Positions 1 to 6,300 of a stretch of DNA of 7,417 bases are shown here, in pieces. Origin of the DNA: RI-242 sp038246255. Its GTDB lineage: Bacteria > Planctomycetota > UBA1135 > GCA-002686595. Made by a program: the position numbers and the translations under genes. The notes beneath the pieces are model-generated. The model made no database searches, was not told where the DNA came from, and was given only the letters and a program-made list of their open reading frames with translations. Location of the stretch: assembly GCA_038246255.1 (NCBI GenBank), contig JBBRWC010000153.1, positions 1 through 7,417 on the forward strand, read 5' to 3'. Numbering within the stretch: position 1 is the first letter of the stretch; the number at the start of each line of letters is the position of its first letter.

Positions 1-50
1 CGCTGGCCGTCGGCGCTTCGCTGGCCGTCGGCGCTTCGCTGGCCGTCGGG
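1..50. repeat. 18-bp tandem direct repeat, 2.8 copies
   Basis: The unit CGCTGGCCGTCGGCGCTT occurs exactly at 1-18 and 19-36, and its first 13 bases recur from 37, after which the sequence diverges (CGGGTCTAGG). The array touches the window edge, so its full copy number is unknown. The period is a multiple of three. On the minus strand it reads as the hexapeptide PTASEA in frame with an ATG at 70, so it could encode a low-complexity protein segment. It could equally be an intergenic minisatellite. Confidence 0.9.
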
Positions 51-70
51 TCTAGGCTGGCGCGCACCAT
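1..70 (-). CDS. Possible partial hypothetical protein with PTASEA repeats (N-terminus only)
   Basis: Reading leftward from an ATG at 70-68, the minus strand is open to the window edge. It begins MVRASLD and then repeats PTASEA, so only about 23 residues are visible. The 18-bp DNA repeat is in frame, which is what a coding repeat would look like. Ala/Thr/Pro/Ser/Glu hexapeptides resemble flexible linkers or low-complexity tails. The ATG lies 63 nt after the nnrD stop on the same strand, so the gene could be a third member of the asparaginase-nnrD operon. Against it, no clear Shine-Dalgarno sequence precedes the ATG, two GC hairpins lie between it and nnrD, and open frames are cheap in DNA this GC-rich. 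No family is recognisable from this much sequence. Confidence 0.33.
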   Translation of the reverse strand, partial: MVRASLDPTASEAPTASEAPTAS

Positions 71-86
71 GTGTCGAAGACTACCC

Positions 87-123
87 CGCCCGGCGGCGCG
101 GGCGACGGAGCCCCGCGCGGGGC
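87..123 (-). terminator. Paired GC hairpins just after nnrD, possible terminator
   Basis: Two inverted repeats follow the nnrD stop on the minus strand. One is a 14-bp perfect palindrome at 110-123 (GCCCCGCGCGGGGC), starting 11 nt past the gene. The other is a 6-bp stem at 87-92/99-104 with a 6-nt loop. No run of U follows either, so this is not a canonical intrinsic terminator. It could slow or stop RNA polymerase or protect the mRNA 3' end. Confidence 0.35.
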
Positions 124-133
124 GCTCTACGCC

Positions 134-1039
134 CTACTCCCCTTCGAGTTCGATCTGCGCCCGGGGCAACCAATCGACGAGGTCGGAGGCGATGAGGGCG
201 CGCTCGCCCAAAACGGCCGCCCCATAATCCCCCGCGCGCCCGTGGACCCAGACGGCGGCGCGCGCGGCGTCGAAGGCGTCGAACGCGGGACCGAGCCGGC
301 ATAGGTAGGCGCCGAGGATCCCGGTCAGAACGTCACCCGAGCCCGCCGTCGCAAGGCCCGGATTTCCAGTCGGATTGACCCACGCGCGCACCTCGCCGCC
401 CTCCGCACTCGCCACGACCGTGCCCGCGCCCTTCAGCACGACGATGGCGCCCGCCCGCTGGGCAAGCTCGCCCGCGGCCTCCAGCCGGCCCCGATCGTCG
501 CTCGGAATCGGCCGTTCCAAGAGGCGCTGGGCCTCGCCCGGGTGGGGCGTCAGCACGAGGGCGCCGGTCGCAGCACGCAGACGCTCGACGCGCCCCGCAA
601 AATGGTTGAGCCCGTCGGCGTCGAGCACGAGCGGGCCGCCGAGCGCGAGCAGCGCTTCGACGAGCGCACGCGCGCGCGCATCCGTCCCCAAGCCGGGGCC
701 GATTGCACGGGCGGCATCGGAGCGCCCGGCAAGTTCGGGAAAGGCGCCGCGCGTCGGTCGGTCGACCGGACCGACCAGGCGCACGAGGATGGCCTCGGGT
801 GCGGCGATCGGCAGCACGATGTCGAGCTCGCCGTCGATCGAGGTCACCGCCACGAGCCCCGCGCCCGCGCGCTGGGCGGCGCGCGCGACGAGGATGGCCG
901 CGCCCGGCATGGCGCGGCTGCCGGCCGCGATCAACAGCCGACCCGCGATGCCCTTGTGCGCGGTGCGATCGAGCCGCGGGGGCGGACGGGGCGCGGGCGG
1001 CGGAGGCCCCGGCACGCGGCTGCGTCCCTGGGCGCTCAT
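134..1039 (-). CDS. nnrD: ADP-dependent (S)-NAD(P)H-hydrate dehydratase, stand-alone
   Basis: This 301-residue cytosolic protein is the YjeF C-terminal (ribokinase-like) domain, which uses ADP to dehydrate S-NADHX and S-NADPHX and so restores NAD(P)H damaged by hydration. Visible family motifs in order are KGIAGRLLIAAGS (29-41), MPGAA (44-48), GPGLG (114-118), LDADGLN (139-145), TPHPGEA (164-170), VLKGAGTVV (201-209) and NPTGNPGLATAGSGD (222-236). The GSGD segment supplies the presumed catalytic Asp236. Residues 9-22 are a Pro/Arg-rich lead-in without family similarity. The epimerase domain (NnrE) that many bacteria fuse to this one is absent, so a separate epimerase should exist elsewhere. 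The ATG overlaps the asparaginase stop as ATGA and has a good ribosome site, which fixes this start and implies translational coupling. The length is normal for the single-domain form. Confidence 0.95.
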   Translation of the reverse strand: MSAQGRSRVPGPPPPAPRPPPRLDRTAHKGIAGRLLIAAGSRAMPGAAILVARAAQRAGAGLVAVTSIDGELDIVLPIAAPEAILVRLVGPVDRPTRGAFPELAGRSDAARAIGPGLGTDARARALVEALLALGGPLVLDADGLNHFAGRVERLRAATGALVLTPHPGEAQRLLERPIPSDDRGRLEAAGELAQRAGAIVVLKGAGTVVASAEGGEVRAWVNPTGNPGLATAGSGDVLTGILGAYLCRLGPAFDAFDAARAAVWVHGRAGDYGAAVLGERALIASDLVDWLPRAQIELEGE

Positions 1040-2106
1040 CCCGCGACCTCTGTGCGGCCGACATCGAGACCCGCGCGGTTGACGAGCACTTGCCCGCGGT
1101 AGCGCTCAAGCTGCGCGAGTTCCGCGGGCGCAAGCCACCCGAAGCGCTCGAGCAAACCGACCACAAGCGGTTCGAGGCCGCGTTTGTCCCCGTCGTCCAT
1201 CTTGAGCGCGAACCCGCGTCCGCGGCCGGGGCCATCCCCCGCTCGCCCCACCGCGTACACCCCCTCGGCGCCGATCTTTGGGAACAGGCGGCCGCCGCTC
1301 GCGCGCACGATAGCGGTGCACAGCCGGCGGTGGTTGCCCGCGATGTGCGCGGGATTTGCGGCGACGGCGCGTTGCATGCGCTCGCACGCGGCGCGGCGTT
1401 CTTGGCCAAGGTTTTGGGGCGCGGCGAGGCGCGCGAACGCGGTGGCGAGGTTTGCGAGCGGCAAACGGAACGTCGGCGCGCTGCAGCCGTCGATCGCGAC
1501 GTCGATGTCTGCGGCGTTCAAACCGGCCATTTCGGCGAGCGCCGCGCGCGCGAGTTTCTGGCCGGGGCTCGCGGGATCGAGGTAATCCTCGATGGGTGCG
1601 CCGAGGTGACGCGCCACCGCGAGGAAACCCGTGTGTTTGCCCGAGCAGTTGTTGTGCAGCGCCGACGGCGGCTCGCCGCGCGCTTCCAAATCGCGCCGCA
1701 CCGCGCGGTCGGCCGGGACCTGGGGACCGCAGCGCAGGTGCTCAACACCGAGCCCCAAACGCGCGAGCACACGCAGGACGGCTTCGAGGTGCAGCGGCTC
1801 CCCATCGTGCGACGCGAGCGCGAGGGCCAGCTCGTCGTCCTGGTATCCAAAACGCTCCGCCGCGCCGGATTCGATCAGCGGGAGCGCCTGGAACGCCTTG
1901 ACGGACGAGCGCGCAAAAATACGCTCCATGGTGTCGCCCGAGCCCTCCAGCGCGCCGCCGTCCGCGTCCACGAGCACCCACGCCCCGCGGTGCACCGACT
2001 CGACCCAGCGACCCCGCAGGATTCGGACCTGAACGGGGTTTTGGGACCAGCGGAGTTCGGGCGCGCCCGCGTGGTTCGGCGCGGCGGAATCGGCGGAGTT
2101 GGCCAT
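1036..2106 (-). CDS. L-asparaginase, Rhizobium etli type II (ReAII/ReAV) family
   Basis: This 356-residue protein hydrolyses L-asparagine to aspartate and ammonia. It belongs to the beta-lactamase-fold family of R. etli asparaginase (Pfam PF06089), unrelated to E. coli AnsA/AnsB. The family's key residues can be placed: the S-x-x-K tandem Ser67/Lys70 in RSSVKAF, Ser99 in ASHDGE, the Zn-site segment HNNCSGKHTG (151-160) with Cys154 and Lys157, and DGCSAPTF with Cys208. Their spacing matches ReAV (Ser48, Lys51, Ser80, Cys135, Lys138, Cys189) with a constant 19-residue offset. Lys277 in PKIGAEGVY is the likely partner of Ser99, but that assignment is less certain. All expected catalytic positions appear intact. 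About 20 extra N-terminal residues precede the conserved part, with no signal peptide, so it is cytosolic. ATG 2106 is the only good start nearby although no Shine-Dalgarno sequence precedes it. It is the first gene of a pair with nnrD. Confidence 0.93.
   Translation of the reverse strand: MANSADSAAPNHAGAPELRWSQNPVQVRILRGRWVESVHRGAWVLVDADGGALEGSGDTMERIFARSSVKAFQALPLIESGAAERFGYQDDELALALASHDGEPLHLEAVLRVLARLGLGVEHLRCGPQVPADRAVRRDLEARGEPPSALHNNCSGKHTGFLAVARHLGAPIEDYLDPASPGQKLARAALAEMAGLNAADIDVAIDGCSAPTFRLPLANLATAFARLAAPQNLGQERRAACERMQRAVAANPAHIAGNHRRLCTAIVRASGGRLFPKIGAEGVYAVGRAGDGPGRGRGFALKMDDGDKRGLEPLVVGLLERFGWLAPAELAQLERYRGQVLVNRAGLDVGRTEVAG
1046..1051 (-). promoter_or_regulatory. Shine-Dalgarno site of nnrD
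   Basis: On the minus strand AGAGGT lies 6 nt before the nnrD ATG, inside the last codons of the asparaginase gene. It is the only clear ribosome-binding site in the window and supports the nnrD start and coupling through the ATGA overlap. Confidence 0.7.
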
Positions 2107-2126
2107 GTGTTGGGCGAGGGGGCGTT

Positions 2127-2138
2127 CCCCCGCGGGGG
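2127..2138 (-). other. GC palindrome in the asparaginase 5' leader
   Basis: CCCCCGCGGGGG is a perfect 12-bp palindrome between the putative -10 box and the asparaginase ATG. If transcription starts near 2135, most of it lies at the very 5' end of the mRNA. It could fold weakly or serve as a protein site; there is no direct evidence for either. Confidence 0.3.
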
Positions 2139-2141
2139 CGG

Positions 2142-2170
2142 ATTCTAGGGCTGCCAGCCGCGCGGACGTG
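2142..2170 (-). promoter_or_regulatory. Putative promoter of the asparaginase-nnrD operon
   Basis: On the minus strand TAGAAT (2147-2142) matches the sigma-70 -10 consensus at 5 of 6 positions. It sits 36 nt before the asparaginase ATG. The hexamer 17 bp upstream (CACGTC, 2170-2165) is a poor -35 match, so the promoter would be weak or activator-dependent. The predicted RNA start is about 2135, giving a leader of roughly 29 nt. Confidence 0.45.
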
Positions 2171-2197
2171 GACTCGCCCGCCGGGCGCGGCTAGTTT
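2169..2197 (+). promoter_or_regulatory. Putative promoter of the DUF151 gene
   Basis: TGGACT (2169-2174; 4 of 6 to TTGACA) and TAGTTT (2192-2197; 3 of 6 to TATAAT, including the critical first T, second A and last T) are separated by an ideal 17-bp spacer. Transcription would start near 2204, giving a leader of about 40 nt to the ATG at 2245. The -35 element overlaps the upstream part of the opposing asparaginase promoter. Confidence 0.42.
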
Positions 2198-2244
2198 CCT
2201 CATGGAGCGCGGCTCGCACCACCCGCCGCTCCGCTCCCACCACG

Positions 2245-2778
2245 ATGCCGTCCCCCGCCAAATCCCCCATGGTCGACATGCTGCTCGTGCGCATCGTCAC
2301 CCACGACCACGGCGAGCAGCAGTCGATCTTCTTGAAGGAGCGCGGCGGCCCACGCGGTTTTCCGATCCTGATCGGCGCCCACGAGGCGCACGAGATCCAG
2401 CGGGTCGTGACACACCTTGAGCCACCCCGCCCACCGACGCACAAGCTGCTCTTCGATGCCGTGACGGCTTTGGGAGCGCGGCTCGAGCGCATCGAGATCA
2501 CGGACCTGCGCCAGGCGACGTTTTTTGCGCGCCTCGTCCTGATGGCTCCGGGCGCCACGACGCCGGTGCACGTCGACGCACGTCCGTCGGATGCCATCGC
2601 GCTCGCACTGCGCGCCGGCTGCCCGATCCACGTCGCCCAGGACGTCGTTTCAGCGGCCGCCGGCGAGGGCCCGCCGCCCCAATCCGGCACCCCGCCCGGG
2701 GGCAAGTCCCCGAAAAAACCGCCCACGCCCCCGAACGACGAGCCCCCGCCGCCCAAGAAGAAGCGCAAGAAGGAGTAA
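2245..2778 (+). CDS. Bifunctional nuclease family (BFN/DUF151) protein with Pro/Lys tail
   Basis: The first 135 or so of 177 residues form a DUF151 / bifunctional nuclease domain, a small fold named for plant homologues reported to cleave DNA and RNA; the role of bacterial members is mostly unknown. Recognisable pieces are QQSIFLKERGG, FPILIGAHEAHEI (39-51), RPPTHKLLFDAV (62-73), LGARLERIEITDL and the signature DARPSDAIALALR (111-123). The usual THDLL reads THKLL here. Residues 140-177 are an added tail of Pro-rich repeats ending in seven nearly all-basic residues (KKKRKKE), predicted disordered and suited to nucleic-acid contact. The start is uncertain: ATGs at 2245, 2269 and 2278 are all possible and none has a Shine-Dalgarno sequence. 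Homologues often begin close to the MVDMLLVRI segment, favouring 2269. No signal peptide is seen. It is transcribed away from the asparaginase gene and toward tRNA-Ser. Confidence 0.9.
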   Translation: MPSPAKSPMVDMLLVRIVTHDHGEQQSIFLKERGGPRGFPILIGAHEAHEIQRVVTHLEPPRPPTHKLLFDAVTALGARLERIEITDLRQATFFARLVLMAPGATTPVHVDARPSDAIALALRAGCPIHVAQDVVSAAAGEGPPPQSGTPPGGKSPKKPPTPPNDEPPPPKKKRKKE

Positions 2779-2785
2779 CGCGTCA

Positions 2786-2801
2786 ACGGCCGCCGAGCCG
2801 T
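2786..2801 (+). terminator. Small hairpin after the DUF151 gene, weak terminator candidate
   Basis: ACGGC (2786-2790) pairs with GCCGT (2797-2801) over a 6-nt loop, 7 nt after the stop codon. An alternative pairing joins ACGGCC (2786-2791) with GGCCGT (2807-2812). No U tract follows, so termination here is only a possibility. Confidence 0.25.
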
Positions 2802-2820
2802 CGCCTGGCCGTCAGCTCGA

Positions 2821-2851
2821 TTTCGGCGGCACGCGGAGCGCTTGTTACCCT
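2821..2851 (+). promoter_or_regulatory. Weak candidate promoter for tRNA-Ser
   Basis: TTTCGG (2821-2826) and TACCCT (2846-2851) lie just before the tRNA at roughly promoter positions, with a long 19-bp spacer. TACCCT keeps the T, A and final T of the -10 consensus. The match is poor, and the tRNA may instead be read through from the gene upstream. Confidence 0.2.
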
Positions 2852-2857
2852 GCGCAC

Positions 2858-2947
2858 GGAGGCGTGGCAGAGTGGCCGATTGCGGCGGTTTTGAAAACCG
2901 CTGTGTCCTGACGGGCACCGGGGGTTCGAATCCCTCCGCCTCCGCCA
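2858..2947 (+). tRNA. trnS: tRNA-Ser (anticodon UGA), CCA encoded
   Basis: A complete class II tRNA folds from this stretch. The 7-bp acceptor stem is GGAGGCG (2858-2864) with CGCCTCC (2937-2943), then discriminator G2944 and a genome-encoded CCA (2945-2947). The D arm is GCA/TGC (2867-2869/2881-2883). The anticodon stem GCGGT/ACCGC (2885-2889/2897-2901) holds loop TTTGAAA with anticodon TGA (2892-2894), reading UCA and probably other UCN codons. A long variable arm (2902-2919) forms a 6-bp stem with a TGAC loop, as expected for serine tRNAs. The T arm carries GGTTCGAATCC with one G-T pair. No mismatch suggests a pseudogene. Confidence 0.98.
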
Positions 2948-3366
2948 CGCGCGTGCCCTGGAGTGCAAGTCCTTATCCGTCTCCCGGGCGTGTTTCGCCC
3001 CTCGCGGCGTTGCGCCGACCCTGTGCTTGCCGGTGTGAGCGGATCGAATGCGCGGGAGGAGTGGGCCTTTTCCGCGTCGCTCCACTCGCGGTCACGCCGC
3101 AGTTCTTCGCGAACTCACATTTCTGGCCGGGCTCCGCCCGATGGGTGCGCGGGCCTCCGGCCCCGCCTTTGAGCGTGTCGAGTGGATGCCGGCGGCTGCT
3201 CTCGCTCCGTGGCGGGCCTGGAGGCCCGCGCTCCCGGCCCCGTCCCCATTTGAGCCGAATCGCTCCTCTGACCGTTGTGCAACCGTCCTGCTCGCCGCAC
3301 GCCGCCGCTGGAACGGTACTCCCCGCGGGCCTACAGCGGTGGCCGCGCCTCGCCCCGACCCCCACG
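2948..3366 (+). other. 419-bp non-coding spacer rich in small hairpins
   Basis: No convincing gene lies between tRNA-Ser and the helicase. The plus-strand helicase frame happens to be open here, and even through the tRNA, but the translated spacer shows no recognisable family and the conserved helicase start is at 3367. The spacer holds many short inverted repeats: GGGCG/CGCCC at 2986-3000 (39 nt after the tRNA, a possible terminator without a U tract), GAGTGG/CCACTC at 3059-3087, AGTTC/GAACT at 3101-3115, and a group at 3128-3229 listed separately. It also has short T-rich patches unlike the flanking genes. I could not identify a convincing helicase promoter or a known RNA family. It could be a structured RNA, a repeat-element remnant or simply leader sequence. 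Confidence 0.55.
3128..3229. repeat. Group of three related GC hairpins in the spacer
   Basis: Three inverted repeats share a GGGC(C) ... stem around a TCC- or TGGA-type loop: CGGGC-TCC-GCCCG at 3128-3140, GGGCC-TCC-GGCCC at 3151-3163, and GCGGGCC-TGGA-GGCCCGC at 3212-3229 (7-bp perfect stem). Their likeness suggests copies of a REP-like palindromic element or parts of one structured RNA. In a genome this GC-rich such stems also arise by chance. Confidence 0.45.
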
Positions 3367-6300
3367 ATGTCCCTTTCGCGCTTTCTGCCGACCGTCCGTG
3401 CGTGGTTCGCCGAACACCTCGGCGAGCCCACCGCCGCGCAGGCGCGTGCGTGGGCGGCCATTGGTCGGGGCGAAAACGTGCTCGTTGCGGCGCCCACGGG
3501 GTCCGGCAAAACGTTGGCGGCGTTCCTTCCGTCGGTGAACGGCCTTTTGGCGCGCGGAGACACGCTCAGCGACGAAACGCGCGTGCTCTACGTTTCGCCG
3601 CTGCGCAGCCTTTCAAACGACATCGCGAAAAACCTCAACCAACCGCTGGGGGCATGGCGCGCGCTTGATCCAACCTTGCCCGAGGTGCGTGTGCTGGTGC
3701 GCAGCGGTGACACACCGGCCGCGGAGCGCACCGCGATGCGCAAACGGCCGCCGCACGTGTTTGTCACGACGCCCGAAAGCCTGAGCATCCTGCTGACCAG
3801 CTTCGGTGGCCGCGACATCCTGCGTTCCGTGCGCACGGTGATCGTCGACGAGGTGCACGCCGTGCTGGGGTCCAAACGCGGTTCCCACCTGGCGCTCGCG
3901 CTCGAACGCTTGGAAGCGCTCACCACTGCACATACCGGCGAACCGCTGCAACGCATCGGACTGTCCGCGACGCAAAAACCCATCGAGGATGTGGCCCGGT
4001 TCCTCGTCGGCGAGGGGCGTAAGTGCACCACGATCGACGAAGGCCACCTGCGGCGGCTTGATCTTGCAATCGAGTTGCCTTCATCGGCCTTGGAAACCGT
4101 GTGTTCCCACGAGGTCGCGGACGAGATGCACGCACGCATCGTGGAGTTGATCGCTGAACATCGCTCGACCCTCGTTTTCGCCACGACGCGTAAGGGTGCG
4201 GAGCGCATGGCGGCGGGCCTTGCCAAGCGAATGGGCGCCGAACACGTCGCGTGCCACCACAGCAGCCTGTCGAAAGAGCGCCGGCTCGACGCCGAACAGC
4301 GCTTGAAACGCGGAGAGCTGAAGGCGCTCGTCGCGACGGCTTCGCTGGAGCTCGGCATCGACATCGGCGACCTCGACCTGGTTGTACAGGTGGGCGCCAC
4401 ACGCTCGATCGCCACCCTGTTGCAGCGTGTTGGCCGCGCCGGGCACGGCGTTGGGCGCGTTCCGAAGGGACGCCTTTTCCCGCTGACCCAAGACGAACTC
4501 GTCGAATCGGCGGCGCTCCTGCGTGCGATACGACTGGGGAAACTCGACCGCACACCCCAACCCACGGCGCCCCTCGACATCCTGGCGCAACACATCGTGG
4601 CCGCTTGCGTGAGCGAAGAGTGGCGCACCGAAGACCTCTTCAATCTGCTGCGGCGCGCGTACCCCTACCGCAACCTCACGCGCGAGGACTTCGACGCCAC
4701 GGTCGCTTTGCACCTGGGTGGCCGCAGCGCGTTGCTGCACCGCGACGGCGTGGGCGATCGGTTGCTCGCGACCAAACGCGCGCGTTTGCCCGCGATCACC
4801 TCCGGCGGTGCGATTCCCGACCGCGCCGACTACCGCGTTGTGCTCGAACCCGAGGGCACCGTCATCGGCTCGCTCGATGAGGATTTTGCCCTCGAGTCAA
4901 GCGTCGGCGACGTTTTCCAGCTCGGCAACGCAGCGTGGCGCGTCGTCAAGCTCGAGGCGGGCACCGTGCGTGTTGCGGACGCTGGTGGTGCTCCCCCCAG
5001 CCTTCCGTTCTGGTTTGGCGAAGCACCCTCGCGCACGGAAGAACTGTCCGAAGAGATCGCGATCGTGCGCGCGAACTGCCTCACGGAAGGTTGGCTCGAA
5101 GCCGAATGTGGCGTCGGCGAAGCGGCAGCGCGGCAGATCCGCGATTACGTCGCGGAGGCGCTGGCTGTGCTGGGCGCGATTCCGACACGCCGGCGGTTGG
5201 TGCTCGAGCGTTTTTTCGACGAAACGGGCGGCATGCAGCTCGTTCTGCACGCGCCCTTTGGCGGACGCATCAACCGCGCCCTCGGCCTCGCCCTGCGCAA
5301 GCGCTTTTGCCGCAGCTTCGGGTTCGAGCTGCAGGCCGCGGCAAACGAAGAGGCCATCGTGCTCTCGCTCGGGCCGCAACACAGCTTCCCGCTGGCGGAG
5401 GTGTTTGATTACCTGCATCCGAACGCCGCGCGCGCCCTGTTGATTCAAGCGGTTCTGCCCACGCCACTCTTCACGACACGCTGGCGCTGGAATGCAACGC
5501 GGGCCCTGCTGCTCGTGCGTCAACAAGGTGGCAAGCGTGTGCCCCCCGCACTCCTGCGAATGCGCGCCGACGACCTTCTGGCCGCGGCGTTCCCCGCCGC
5601 CGTCGCGTGCGGCGAAACCCTTGCGCCCGGCGACATCGAAATCCCCGACGGCCACCCCCTCGTCGACCAAACGATCGAAGATTGCCTCAATGAAGCAATG
5701 GATGTCGAGGGTTTCCTAGAAGTGTTGCGCGGATTGCAATCGGGAACCATCGAACGGGTTGCGATCGACACCGCGGTTCCGTCCGCGTTTGCCCGAGGCA
5801 TACTGACGGCGCGGCCGTATGCGTTCTTGGACGATGCACCCCTCGAAGAACGCCGCACGCAGGCCGTGCAGATGCGCCGAACGTTGGACCGCCGCACCGC
5901 GGACACGCTTGGAGAGCTCGACCCGGCGGCTGTCGCGCGTGTGCGCGAGGAAGCGTGGCCCGATCCCCACGACGCCGAGGAAGTGCACGAAGCGCTCGGT
6001 TGGATGGGTTTTGCCACCGATGCCGAGGCAACTCGCTGGCACGAGTGGCTAAAGACGCTGCACGTCGCGGGCCGTGTCGTGCTCGAAGGCGGATGCTGGT
6101 ACGCGACCGAAGCGACCCGCGAACCCGTGGATGTTTTGCGCGGCCGCATGGAGGCGCTCGGCCCGGTGTTCGCGGACAGCGCGGACGCGCGGGCGGAGGA
6201 TTTTGTCGAGCTCGAGCGCCGCGGGGTTGTTTTGCGGGTGCGGCTCGAGCAACGCGAAGCGTGGTGCGACCGGCGCCTGCTCGCGCGCATCCTCGCGTAC

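Noticed and set aside
1..133. CRISPR array suggested by the direct repeats at the left edge
   Set aside because: The 18-bp units are directly adjacent without spacers, so this is a simple tandem repeat.
71..304. Plus-strand ORF starting at GTG 71 and overlapping the end of nnrD
   Set aside because: Most of it is antisense to conserved nnrD sequence, it has no Shine-Dalgarno site, and its product resembles no family.
333..1409. Alternative minus-strand frame (358 codons) overlapping nnrD and asparaginase
   Set aside because: It lies in the wrong frame over two genes with intact catalytic motifs, and its product is low-complexity Arg/Ala sequence.
703..2148. Long open frame (481 codons) on the plus strand, antisense to asparaginase and nnrD
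   Set aside because: It mirrors codon structure of the two well-supported minus-strand genes, its translation is Arg/Ala-rich without any family motif, and such frames are expected in very GC-rich DNA.
2783..3085. Minus-strand ORFs whose products contain AEGFEPP- and RDSNPRC-like sequences
   Set aside because: These peptides are the well-known artefact of translating the antisense strand of a serine tRNA; the tRNA at 2858-2947 explains them completely.
2842..3366. N-terminal extension of the helicase by 175 residues through the tRNA and spacer
   Set aside because: The frame is open, but it would make the tRNA coding and adds residues without helicase similarity. Family similarity begins at ATG 3367.
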